Source: a virus. Taken from it: a stretch of 64,000 nucleotides of DNA. Under the pieces are notes generated by a model, which saw only the letters and a list, made by a program, of their open reading frames with translations, searched no databases and was not told the origin of the DNA. Location: positions 1 through 64,000 of IMG/VR virus record IMGVR_UViG_3300017917_000733; one strand, given 5' to 3'. Position 1 is the first letter of the stretch. Each line of letters starts with the position of its first letter. This document shows positions 25,341-40,300 of this stretch, one piece after another. Both the position numbers and the translations under genes were made by a program.

Positions 25341-28300
25341 ATGGTAACACGCATTCGAACACTAAATTTTCTACCAGACATTTTTAAAACTACAACTAAC
25401 TCGCAGTTTTTAAATGCAACGTTAGATCAGATAGTACAGCAACCTAATACTAGAAAAATTGAAGGTTATATAGGTAGCAAATTTGGTTATGGTGTAAACG
25501 CAACAAACAAATATGTAGTTGAACCAAATAAAACAAGAACAGATTACCAATTAGATCCAGGCGTTGTCTTTTTAAAGAAAGATACTGGATTCGCACAAGA
25601 CTTTATCAGTTATCCTGGAATCATTGATGCTCTTAATCTTGCAGGTGGAGTTACCAATGATAACAGTAGAATGTTTGAAAGCCAATTCTATTCATGGGAT
25701 AGCTTTACAAACTTAGATAAAATAATTAACTTCAATCAATATTACTGGGTACCAGAAGGACCCGAAGCTGTCACAGTCTCTACAGGAATTGTTTATAAAG
25801 ACGAAAATTATGTCGTAACTGATACCCCTAACGGTTATTTAATTTCTGCTGAAGGATCATCCCTCTCTACTACAAACCCATACCTAACATTATTACGTGG
25901 TGGTACATACACGTTCACAGTGGACCAAAATACACAGTTTTGGATACAAGGTGTTCCTGGTGTAACTGGCTTTGACCCAGCACAAGTTAATGTACAAACT
26001 CGTGACGTTTTAGGTGTTGAAAATAACGGTGCTACTCAAGGCGTAATTACTTTTACTGTCCCCGAAAAAGATGCACAAAATGAATATGATGTACCTGGCA
26101 ATAACTCAGTTGATATTGTAACAACATTGCCGTTTGCTCAAGTCAATGGCGCTCTTATATCTGCGATTAATGGTCTTGACGGCATCACTTCATTAGATGG
26201 ATTAACGTTAATGTTCTATGACACAGGGGTTGAAAATGAACAAGGATTCATTCAACCTGTTTCTGGTCCTGGATATTATACCGATGTTGCTGCTACTTTT
26301 TATCAGATAACAGTTGACAACGGTCAAATAATACTAAGCGATTATGCTCCGATTCCTACGGGAGAAAAAATTACAGCTAAGTACGGTACTCAGTGGATCG
26401 GTAGAAGTTTCTTTAGAAATACGTTTGGGCAGATTACTTTAATTCCTTACTTGAGTGCAGTTTTAGATACACTCTACTATCAAGATGGTTCTTCTGAAAA
26501 CAAAGTAGGTCAATTACGTTTAATTGAAGCAAACGCAACTGATAGAATCAATATAATCGAAAATATTCTAGGAAGAAAAAATTATACTTCACCAAATGGA
26601 GTTGTTTTTACAAATGGTTTAAAAATTATTTTTGACGGTAATATATATCCAACATCTTATGAAAATACTGAATACTATGTTGAAGGTGTAGGTACAGCTA
26701 TAACGTTAATTCCAGTAGATGAAACTTTAGTACCGGAACCATTTACATTTGGATCATATATTCCTTATGACACGTTAAATTATGATATTGGAAACTATGA
26801 TGTTGGTTTATATGTACCAGTAACACCCGATTACATAACAATTGCTAGAAATGCAATTAATAAGAATGCGTGGAGTCGCAGTAATCGTTGGTTCCACATT
26901 GATGTTTTGAATGCTACAGCAGCATATAACAATAATCCTGATTTATTAAGTTTGTATACAACTAATGACAATAAAGCAAAAAGACCTATTATCGAGTTTT
27001 ATCCAAACCTAAGATTGTTTAACTCCGGTATAGTGGGTAAAGCACCAGTCAACTTTATTGACCAAAGAACAACTGATGCATTTACATATGTTGCAGGCCA
27101 AGAGAATTACTACCCTGATGTTCAAGTGTACACTGCCTACACTGCAACTATCAATGCGGCATCTGGATCAATAATTACTACAGCAACAGCTACTACCGCG
27201 AACCCAAATAACGCTATCGTTTGTACTAGTACTGCTGGATTTAGAAAAAATGATAAGGTTACATTTACTGGTACTACTTTTGGTGGAATAACAGCTAGCA
27301 CAACATATTATATTGAAAGTGTTGTAGATTCTACATCTTTCACTATAACTACCGAACAGAACGGTGACGTATTAGTACTCACTGCTGGTTCTGGTACAAT
27401 GACAGTTACCGTAAATCCTTTAACCACAACAATTGATGTTGCTACAAGCGATATTACCGGAACACTTCAAGTTGGACAATACGTAGTTGATAGTACAAAC
27501 TTGCTACCAATAAATTCTCGCATTCAAAGTATTTCATCAACAAGCGGAACAACTACTATTGTTGTATATTGGGATGATGTTCAATCTGTATCAGGAACAA
27601 CTGTTGCATCCATTATAGCCAATGATATAAACAATGATAACTATCAATTATTCGACGGTGCTAGGATCGTTTTTACTGAAGACACTAATCCTGAAGTAAG
27701 AAATAAAGTATATGTAGCACATTTTGCAACTCCAGTAACTGGTGGCGACACAGTTATCACATTGACTCTTGCTGATGATGCTACTGTATTACCCTACGAA
27801 CAGGTGGTGGCATACAGCGGTTACAATAATTTAGGAAAAACATTTTACTTTGATGGTACTCAGTGGATACAAGCACAACAAAAAAATACAGTTAACCAAC
27901 CACCGTTGTTCGATGTGTTTGACAAAGATGGTATAAGTTTTGGTAATGAAACTGTATATCAAGGTACTAGCTTTACTGGTAATAAATTATTTGCTTACGG
28001 TATAGGTTCTGGTATAGAAGATATATATCTAGGATTTCCGTTAAGATACAGTTCAGTCGATAATGTAGGTGATATTAGCTTTGATGTATCGTTAAACCTA
28101 GACACATTTAATTATGTAAACACTTTAACTAACTCTCCTGTAACTAAAAAGGTAAACACAGGATATGTTTACAACTATACTGACATAGCAACGTATGACA
28201 GAATGCTTGGATGGCAAACAGCAATTGGACCTAGTGTTCAATATCAGCTATTTGAATTCAATTACTATGCTAGCAATCCAGTAACAAGTTATACATGTGA

Positions 28301-31300
28301 TATATCCATGTTGAACTCTACTGATAGTCCATGGCCAACTATTCAAGTATTTGTCAACAACGTTTTGCAGCCTAGAACAAGTTACACAACAACAGTAACA
28401 CCTAATTCTACTATTGTTAACTTTACAGTTCCTGAACCGTTGATTGATACTGTAGTTGAAGTTGCATTACTAAGTAATCAAGTTAGCAAAATAGGTTTTT
28501 ATGGAATACCAATTAATTTAAACAATAATCCATTAAACCAAGATTTGTCAGTTGTCAATATAGGTGATATTCGCGGCCAGTATCAAAGCATATATTACAA
28601 CAATCCTAATACTGTAGGTAATGTGTTTGGTCCAAATAACTATCGTGATTTGGGTGATGTAGTTCCTTATGGAACTAGAATAATTCAGAACAGCGCAAGT
28701 CTAGTTTTACCCGGTACTTTCCTAAGACAACAGAATCATAATTTATTTGATGCGTTGATGTTCAACAGCAAAGAATATATTAATTTCAAAACACTATTGG
28801 TAAGCACAGTAAACAACACTGATTACAACGTTTATCAAACGCCTGCGTTCATGTTAGATGATGCGCTAGACCAAATTACAGCAAACAAAACTGACGGTGA
28901 TCCCTTCTTCTGGTCAGACATGCTACCTGGTAAGTCAGCATACATCACAAATACATATAGCTTTGCCAACGCATTAGATATTAGCATCTATCCGTTAAGT
29001 AAAATTTATAATTTTAACACCGCAAACTACAATGGTGTATTGGTCTATCTAACACGTAACAACATAATAACACAATTGATTAATAATGTTGATTACACTG
29101 TAAGTGTTGACGCTCCTTCACTCACGGTGACATTAGATTTGTTACCTAATGACCAAATTACTATTAAAGAATACAATCAAACATATGGTTCATATGTACC
29201 TAACACCCCAACCAAGTTAGGACTATATCCATCTACTATTCCTAGCGTTGTTTTAGATTCTAACTATAACCAGCCTACATATTTTATAGTAGGACATGAT
29301 GGATCATATAACAAATTATATGGTGATTATGTTAATGGTCAACTAGTTGACTTTAGAGATAAGGTTTTACTAGAGTTTGAAACTAGAATTTACAACAACT
29401 TAAAATTAGGTGATACTTTACCTATAAGTGAGTATGACATACTACCTGGTTTCTTCAGAGATACAGACTATTCATACGATGAAATTCTTGAAATTTATTC
29501 ATCCAATTTCTTGAATTGGGTTGGTCAAAATAGAATTGATTACAAGACACAATATTATAATGCAAATAACGAATATACTTACAACTATAACCGTAGTGGT
29601 AACAAGATAAACAATGAGCCTATACCACAGGGTTATTGGAGAGGTATATATCAATATTTCTACGATACAGCAAATCCAGACACCATGCCATGGCAAATGA
29701 TTGGCTTTACAGACAAGCCAACCTGGTGGGAAACACGCTACGGTCCTGCACCATATACAAGTGACAACTTAGTATTGTGGGGAGATTTAGCACAAGGTAT
29801 TAACTGGAACAATGGAAACCCAGTCACATTATCTCAGTTTGTAAGACCAGAATTGTTACAAGTTTTACCTGTAGATAGCAACGGTGACTTAGTTTCTCCG
29901 TTCGTCGCTATAGTTAGAAACTACACAAGCCAAACATTCATGCGTGATTGGAAAGTGGGCGATGTAGGACCTGCTGAATTCAGCTATCGTCGTAGTAGCA
30001 CATGGCCATTTGACTTAATGAAAATAATGGCTTTAACTAAGCCTGCACAATTCTTCAATTTGGGCGTTGACTTAGACAACTATAGATACAACAGCGAATT
30101 TAACCAATACTTAGTAAATGATAGAAGTCATTTGATTATCAGCGATGTTGAAATCTATGGTAATGGTACAGCAAAGACAAGTTATATTAACTGGATTGTT
30201 GACTATGAAAAACAAGTTGGTATTGATGCAACGACAAACATTACTGATTTGCTAGACAACTTAGATGTTCGTTTAGTATATCGCCTAGCTGGATTCTCAG
30301 ACAAGAATCTATTAAAGTTCTATGTTGAAAAGGGTACACCAAACAGTAATAATGCAAGCCTGTTGATCCCTGACGAAAGTTATAGCGTATTATTATATGA
30401 TAATCCACCGTTTGACCGTATCATTTATTCCGGTGTAATCATTCAAATTAGCAATGACGGTTACTTTAAAGTATATGGCAACAGCCAAACTAATGCGTAC
30501 TTCAAAGTACTAAAGCCAAAAATTAATGGTAACTATGAAACAGTAACAGTAGACAACTACAGTGTTAAATTGCCTAACGATTACTCCGATATAGAAGAAG
30601 TAATTGCATACGGAACTACATTATATAGTATCCAAGAAGTTGCAACTTTCTTAAAGAGCTATGGAAAATATTTACAAAGTCAAGGTGTATTGTTTGAGCA
30701 AGTAGAAGTTGGTATGCCGATAACTTGGGAGCAAATGGTTGCTGAATTCTTGTACTGGGCACAAAGCGGCTGGGATATCGGTAGCATAATCAATATTAAC
30801 CCTGCAGCCAAATTGATTGCAATTGACAAAGTTGATAGTGTTGTGCAACCATTGACATTACAACGTCAAAACTTTATCTTAAATCAAAACTTGTATCCAA
30901 TACAATCAGTAGATTTAAGTGTTGTTCGTGATGGCACAGCATTTACTGCACAACCATTAAATCAAGGTGATACTGTTGCATATGGTCAATTTAATATGTA
31001 CAGTTTCGAACACGGTATTGTATTTGATAACGTTACATTATTTGATGATATCATCTACAATTTAGTTACCGGATTACGTCAGAACCGCATTTATGTTCGT
31101 GGAACAAAAACTGCTGAGTGGAACGGCACAATTGATGCACAAGGTTTCATCTTAAATCAAGACAACATTATTGAATGGAGCCCTGTAACTAAGTATACGA
31201 CTGGTTCTATCGTAACATACAAAAACAAATATTGGATTGCTACAAAGATAATTCAACCCGCAATGGTTTTCCAAGAAAGAGATTGGAAAGAAACAGACTA

Positions 31301-34300
31301 TAATGAAATTCAAAAAGGTCTATTACCAAACTCTAGTACTAGAAGCTATGAGTCTACTCTTTACTATGATGTAGATAAAGCTAACTTAGAACAAGATGCT
31401 GATTTATTAAGTTTCAGCTTGATCGGATATCGCCCACGTGATTATCTAGCATTGGCTGATTTAACAGACATAACACAAATTAACGTCTACAAAAACTTAA
31501 TAAAGAACAAGGGCACACGTAACGCTACTGAAGCATTCAAGGGTGCTACACTACCGCAAGGCGGCATTGACTATGATATCTATGAAAACTGGGCTATCAA
31601 GACCAGTGAGTTCGGTGGAGTACTTAACAATAACTTTGTTGAATTTAGATTAAATCAAACAGAGTTGACAGGTAATCCTAGTATAGTCGGTTTGACAACT
31701 GGATACTACACTAACGGGGTACAACAAGAAGTACCTTTATATAACCTATACAATTATGGAAGACCAGTAACTGATCCTAATGTATTGCCAGTAGTGCCAG
31801 CAGAAGAACCTTCAAAGTTATTCCCCGACGCTGGATATGTTAACTTCAATGATGTTAAGATTTCGTCTTACTTCTACTCAGGATTAATTAATAACACAGT
31901 ACCGTTAAGCAATTTATACGTAGGTGACTATGTTTGGTTAGCTAACTATCAAGGTACATGGAATGTAATGACACCTGTAAGTCAGGGTGAAGTAGTCTTG
32001 GCTAGAAGTATAGGAACAGATGTAGTTTCACTAACATTTGATAAACCACATAGCCTAACACAATACACACCTTTTGCTTTGATTAATTTCAATAGCAATT
32101 TAGATGGTTACTATATTGCTAATAGCATCGTTGATCCTTATACTATAACTATTACTATACCTAATTTAGGAACACCTTTCTTAACAGCAATTACAGGTAA
32201 TGGTATAGTTGTTACATTCCAATCAAATCGTGTAAGAAAAACCTCAGACATTACAAATCTACCATTACTAAACAATGAGTTTGTAAAAGACAAAGTTTGG
32301 GTTGATACTGCATCAAACGGCTCTTGGGCTGTATACCGCAAATCACTAAACTACCAGTATAGCAAAGAATTTACAAACGATGGTTCTTTAAACTACGGTA
32401 GCGCAGTAGCATACGCTGATTCATTTGGATACTTGATTGGAGATAACGAGTTAGGTGAAGTCTACAGATATGTTTACAACCCATTAAGAAATCGTTATGA
32501 TTTAGTGCAAACACTAACAGGTGATAGTTCATTTGGTTCGACAATTTCATACTCAGGTAATATTGTTGCTATTTCTCAGCCTACAGGTGCTACTGCATCT
32601 GATAGAAAAGTTAGAATTTATGAATATGTTTCTAACAATTTAGTTGATGAATTACAACTACTACAAACCATAGATGCACCTGATAGCTTGATTACTTCTT
32701 GGGGTAGTGCATTAGCTGTATCCGGTGACCTAAATTGGTTATATGTTTCTGACACCGCAAACAATACTGTTTATGTCTATCGTAAATCATTAGTTGACGG
32801 ACTATATGCATACTCTACTGTATTGCCAAGTGTATCAGGTTTAGTATCTGGTGACAATTTTGGTAGCTCACTGTCAACAAATTATTACGGCGATACTGTA
32901 ACGGTTGGAGCACCAAACATTGATGTTGGCGCATTAGCTGACGTTGGATATGCTTATGCGTTTGATAGACTATATCAAAACTTTGAAGCAGCAACCACAA
33001 GTATTCCGTTTGTTCCATTAACGTTTAACCTAGCAGTTACTGTAAGTACAACGTCTAAAACTGCAACAAATACTTCTGAAGGTGGTTTTGCGGATTACAT
33101 TAAGGTTACTAGTGGATTGACAGGTGTGTCAATAGATGATCCTGTAGTGTTCTCTGGCACAATATTATCTGCTGGCGCATTACAAGAAAATAGAATCTAT
33201 TATGTTGTTGATATATCAGGCTCAAGATTCAAAGTAAGCACAACTCGCGGCGGCGCTCCTGTAACATTGTCCACTGATACTGGAACAATGACATGCACAT
33301 TCCAAACTGAACCAGTGTTTGTCAGCGTTAACGGAACTACGCTTTCTGATGACAATTATTTTGTTGTAGGATCTGTATTAAGTGTTATAAGCACAATTAA
33401 CGCAGGTGATATTATCAATGTAAGCACATCTACATTCGTGTTATCACAAACATTTGCATCAGAAGATACTACAAGGGTAGGTCCTGAATTTGGTACTAGC
33501 GTTGCAAATAATAGCTATGCTACTGAAATATTAGTTGGCGCACCTTTTGAAATACGTGAAACAACCGGTGAAGGTGCAATTTATAGGTACACTAATAGCG
33601 GTGGAAAGTATGGCTACATCATTGGTACAGGTACCGTAGCCATTTCAGCTCCAACTACTATTTTGATTAATGGTTATGCAGTGTCATTAGTTGCGGGCGA
33701 TGCTACTAGTGTCGCAAACGCTATATTGGCAGCTAACATAACAAACGTAACCGCTAGTGCTGTTGACGGCAAATTAACAATTGCATTACTTAATACATCA
33801 TTGGCAACAGTAAATGATAAGTTAAATCTTGCAGTATTGAACGATTCAGATTGGGCTGAATTAGGAATTGACCTATACACAAGAACAGAAGTCATAACAT
33901 GCCCTCATACACAAGGCGCAACTCAATTCGGTACAGTTATTAAATTCAACGAGTATCAATCATTTGTAGCGAGTGCTGTATCTGGAAACAGATATGTTGG
34001 AACAACATTTGATAGCACTGATGACGAAAACTTTGACAACGACACTATATTTGACAACAACGCTACACAATTTGTAGATGTGTTCAAGAATGCAGGTGCT
34101 GTTTACATGTTTGATTACCTAGAGAATTATAATGAAACTTTATTAAATGTTGGTAAATTTGTTTATGCACAAAGCACAAATTCATTAAACACTGAGTATG
34201 GTAATCAACCTTTATATGGTAAGGCACTTGATTTTAATAACTATACAGTTGTTGTGGGTTCTCCTAACTTTGAATTTGACGGAAACTATGGTCAGGTTAT

Positions 34301-37300
34301 ATCTTATGTAAACGATATAAACGAGTCTGATTGGTTTATTTACAGAAATTCATCCAGTATTGTTGATATCAACAAAATTCAAAATGCACAATTGTTTAGT
34401 GCCGAAAATAACCAAACATTGGTTAACTTAGATTATATTGATCCACTACAAGGTAAAATTCTAGGGTCTGTAAGACAAAACATTGATATAGTGTCTAATA
34501 CTGATCCTGCTAATTACAACTCACCAAACGCTACTAACAAGGGAAGCATTGTTTGGGGACCTGAACAAGTAGGTCAAGTGTGGTTCAACACAAACAACGT
34601 AAGATTTGTTAACTATCATCAAAATGATGATGTAGAATATAATAGTCAATATTGGGGACAAGTTTTCCCGGGAAGTGATGTTGCTGTATATTCTTGGATA
34701 GCAAGCAATGAATTACCTGTCAACTATCAAGGTCCGGGAACACCGCATGATTTGGATTCATATGTAGTATTCAATACTCAAGATACGCGCGGTATGTTTG
34801 TTCCAGTATATTACTATTGGGTAAGAAACACAAATATCGTATTCACAAAGAGAGGAAAAACTCTTTCTGATACTATCATTGAATCTTATATTACTAATCC
34901 AAAGAACTCTGGAATAAGTTACTTTGCTCCATTGCTACCAAATGTATTTGGATTATACAACACAGATGAGTATGTAAACAATACTGATACTGTTTTCCAT
35001 GTAGGATTTAGTACAGGAACTAACGATGATGTAGCTCATGCTGAATACTCATTGATTCGTGCAAACTATGCTGACGATTTCTTACCTGGATTACCAATAA
35101 ACAATAATCAATCTCCAATATCTTTATATGATAGATTGTTAGATAGTTTATCTGGTGTTGATGAGACTGGCGCAGTTGTACCGGATCCATTCTTACCTAA
35201 AGCTGTTCAAAGTGGTATCTATGCTCGCCCAAGACAAAGTTTCTTTGTAAACCGTTTTGGTGCATTAAAGAATTACTTGACTTATGCAAATGAAATAATT
35301 GCACAGTATCCTATAACCGAAACTAAGAATGAATTAACGTTCTTGTTCAAAGTAGGTGATATTAATCCTTCTACTGGATTGCCGTTCTATGATACACAGA
35401 ATTTCTGGAACTATATTAACTGGTGGGCAACTGGATATGATAACAATACTAAATCTGTCTTGCAAGTACCTTTATACGCTGATTTGTCAGCATTAAGCGT
35501 ACCAGCAGGAACTATTGTTACTGTTGCTCAAAACAATAATGGTAATTCTGAAACTTATGTATTGCAAACTACAGGTACATGGGAGCGTATTGGATTACAA
35601 AATGGTACAATAGAATTCAAATCTACATTATGGGATTACAACGAAGGTAAGTTTGGATTTGGTGGTAGCTTCTATGATACTACAGTTTACGATGAGTATC
35701 CATCAGAAGAAACAAGATATATTATTCGTGCAATAAACGAACAAATATTTACAGACGAGTTATTAATTCACAGAAACAAAGGCTTGATTCTATTGTTTGA
35801 GTACATTCAATCTGAAACAATCGAATCACAAAACTATTTACCGTGGTTAAACAAAACTTCTCTAGTAGACGTATCACATACCATTCGTGAACTACGTCCA
35901 ATTGAAGTATTCCAGTCAGATAATCAACAATTCTTGTCTAGTTATTTGAATGAAGCAAAACCATATCACGTAGTAATTAAAGATTTCTTATTCAAGTATA
36001 CAGGTACAGATGTGTTTGAAGGTGATATAACTGATTTTGATTTACCTGCGAAATTCAATTTTGAAACAAATCAATTTATTACACCTGAATTAGTTTACAG
36101 CAGCCCATCTACTGTAAACCAGTATCTACCTACTGATTCAATCTGGCAAACAACAGATTACTCTCAGTGGTTCAATAATTATGGATTGAGTATTACAGGT
36201 GTTGATAATTATCAAATTACTGTATTGTCATCTTATATTGCTCTCAACTCTCAAACTATTGTTGTAGATAACGTAAGTGGCTTTCCTGTTAATGGAGTAA
36301 TACGTATTGGTGATGAACAAATAGGATATTCTGATGTTGATAGAAGTACGAACACACTATTTGGTTTAACTAGAGGTGTTAACGAAACAGCTATCACTAC
36401 ACATATACCAGGTGAAAACATCTATATCAATTTACCAGCAGCATTGTTATTAAACGCCGGTAGAGGATATGTAAATCCACCTAGAATAACAGCCTATATT
36501 GATACTTCAATATACCCTGAACCAAGGCAAGCTGCTATTTTAGAACCTGTAATGAATTTGGATAAAATTCTAAGCATTAACGTTATTAATCCTGGTGATG
36601 GTTACGCAGTTCTTCCTGAAATTATTATTGACCCATCAATAACAGTAAGTGTTAACTCTGATGATGTAAGTACCACAGAAAACACTATTCGCTTGTTGCA
36701 ACCTTTATTACAAACAGGTGACCTTGTCCGTTATACTGTCGGAGCCGACACAACAGCAATCGGCGGATTAGATAATGGTCAATATTATTATGTAAATGTT
36801 CTAGATACAACTCCATCATTTATCATAGCATTGTATACCACATATTCAAATGCAGTAAATGACGTAGACCGTGTAACTCTTTACTCAACAGGGTCAGGTT
36901 CAAACAACAACCTAAGCGTAAGTGCTAAGGCATCTTGCGTTACTAACTCACAGCCTATCAGAGAAAATCAAATTACTTTAAGATTTGACAGAACTTCTTA
37001 TAATTCTGAAATTACTGAATGGCAATCAGGCGAATTCTATGGTTCGTTCTATGCAGGTTTGTATAATAATAGCGAAACTATTTCTAGTTCTAGCATTGGA
37101 TTGTACGCAACGCAACCACCGATAGACACTATATTAGCTAGCTTTAGAGGTGCACCATTCCAAATTTCTAACGTTACTGATGACTTATCATTAACATGGT
37201 CATCCCGTACACGTAACGTAGTTTCTACTACATCTGGAACAAATGTAATTACTATCGAGCCTTCTGAAGGCGGTGCACCTGATATGGGATCAGTTAGCCC

Positions 37301-40300
37301 AACTACTGGTTTCTATGTTGGAATGCCGATAAAATTTGTTGGCTCTGTAGGTACTTCTGGATTATCTGACAGTACAACCTATTATGTTAATAACATAGTT
37401 AACGGTACTGATTTTACAGTATCTGCATCTAGCACTCTAACACCTACTGTTGCTCTAAACACCACAACAATAGGAACAGCTGGCTTATTAAGCTATATTG
37501 GTCAAGTGGTAGATACAACTATTATTACTATTGATTATCCTGGTATTAGAAACGTATCTGCAACAGCAGCTACAACCAACGCACTAACTGTAGATTTAAC
37601 ATTTAGTGGTCAAGGTGGCACATCTAGATTCTACCCAGGACTACCTATATCGTTTGTAGGAAATGTATTTGGGTCAGTCATCGAAAATGAAATATATTAT
37701 GTTACTACAATCATTGACGATCAGACCTTTACTATGTCAACTAACTCTGATCCAGAGTTGATTAACGTAACAGCAACCAATTCTTCTGGTAACATTATTA
37801 CTTGTGAAAGTACTTTAGGATTAAGCGTAAACGATCCAGTCATATTCAACAATATGACTATTAGTGGGTCTACAGTAAGTAGTTTTGGTGGCATCACAAG
37901 CGGAATTATCTATTACGTAGCAACTGTATTATCACCAACCACATTTACTATTGCAACCGCACCAAACAGTTCTGCAATTAGTTTAACCACACAAGCTGCT
38001 GGAACTGGTACAGGCTGTATTGTCACAAATCAAAAAGATACAGCACAACTTTCAACTGCTACTGGTAATATGACGTTGAACGTTGGACTTCCATTAAGCC
38101 CAGGGCAGGTCAATGGTCAAAGGTTTACATTGTACCAGTCAGTGCCTGAATTTGGGAATACAACACCGTACACTAATATAACTGGAACAACTGGTGACTT
38201 ACTAACATATACTATAACACACACTGTCTCTGCAGGAGATGAAATCATCTTATTCACAAGCGGAGGAAGCATTTTTAGTAATATGTATGTAAACATGCCG
38301 TTCCGAGTAGCATCAAACATTGGTAACTTGACAACAGGTACAACATATTATATTACTGATTTTGGTAATGTAACAACAACTGTTACAGGAACAGCTACAC
38401 CAAGCAACATATTAACGTGTAATTCGACTGATGGTTTTTATGTTGACATGCCAGTAAAGTTCTCAGGAACATCATTGGGTGGAATAGATTTAAACACTAC
38501 ATATTTTATTGTTAATATCAATAGTTCAACTGAATTCGAAATTAGCACTACTATGGGCGGAAGTAGTTTTGCTGTATACGCTGATGCTGGAACAATGACA
38601 GTTACAGGTTCACCCTATATTACAGCGTCTACATCTATAGGTGGTTTAAATGTTACACTATCCGATGCAACAGGTAACGTGACAGCAACACAATATGTAA
38701 CAGGCACACCTATATTTGATATAGGATATACATTGGGCGGTTACTATGTTGATAACATAGTAGATGCTGGTTCAGGTTTCGCAGTAACCAATACTATTAC
38801 TATTTTGGGTAGCGATGTAGGTGGAGTAGATGGGGTCAATGATTTAACTATTATGGTCAATACAGTTGATACACAAGGTGAAATATTGACAACAATCGTA
38901 GAAGGTACACCTCCAGGCACAGTCAGTTATTATTACTTGAAAGTAATTTCTGAAACTCAATGTGAAGTTTACTATGACCCATTGATGCAAATACCTGTAC
39001 CTATCAACGACTTTGTATACGTTCAAGGTGATTACGCATTATTACCAGAACCATTCTACTTTAACCAAAGTATTGTGAAATATGGTAATAATGTTTATCA
39101 GTGTATTGTAAGTAACAACGACACTGAATTCATTCCTGGTAAATGGTTATTATTGGATAGTGGCAGTAGAGAATTAAACGCATTAGATAGAATCATCGGC
39201 TACTACAAACCAGAAAAGTCTAACGACCTAGCATGGCAAAATTATATCAACATGCCTGGCTTGGATTTAACTCAATTAGTAAGAGGTATCGTATATCCTA
39301 ACAGCACTTACTTAGGAAATGCATTTGCACCAGATGAAGAATTCCCGTTAGATGTAATCTTACAGGATCAACCTTTCACACCTAGTAATGTTGATATCAA
39401 AGCAGTAATTTACGATGGTTCTGCATATTATGCACCTGCTGTTATTATTGATGACTACTCAGCGTTATTAGTAAGTCAAGACGGTGTAACTTGGAATATT
39501 GAAAAACTTGCAGAGCAACCTATCGATTTCACGGATATGATATACGCTAACTCTAGATACTTGATAGCATCAGATAATAATGCTATATCATTGTTATTTG
39601 GATACACTGGAACTATATATTCACCGATAGTCACAGGTGCTCAATTAAATAGCATAGCGTACAATAACGGAACATTTGTCACTGCAGGCAACAAGATAAT
39701 AAGGTCTACTGATTTAGAAGTATGGACTGACGTTTATACATTTACAAATGGCTATAATAATACAATTAACAGTGTATCTTATGTTGATGTAGCATTCTTT
39801 ACTGGTTTCATTGCTGTAGGTAAAACTGTTATTCCTGGAGGCTCAGGACAATATGGAATTATTTTAACCAGTATTGACGGTGTAGTATGGACACAATCAG
39901 CGTTCACACTTGCTGATTATGGATTAAATTCTGTTGCAGCAAATTCTGACTACATTGTAGCTGTAGGTGAAAATGGATCTATCATATCATCTACTAATGC
40001 ATCTAACTGGGTACAAGAAGTTTCTGGTACTACTGAAACATTGAACAATATTGTTTGGGGATATGATAAATTTGTAGTTGTAGGTGGAAACACTACAGGT
40101 ACTATAATAACAGCACCTAGCACACCAACTACATGGACATTACAAACATCAGGTACAACTGAGTTGTTAAATGATGTTGTATATAATTCATTAGGTGATG
40201 AGTATATTGTAGTAGGTGAAAATAATACTATCCTACAAAGCTCAGATGCTATTACTTGGGTAAACCAATCTAAAATTTTACTTGAGCCAACAAAATACAA

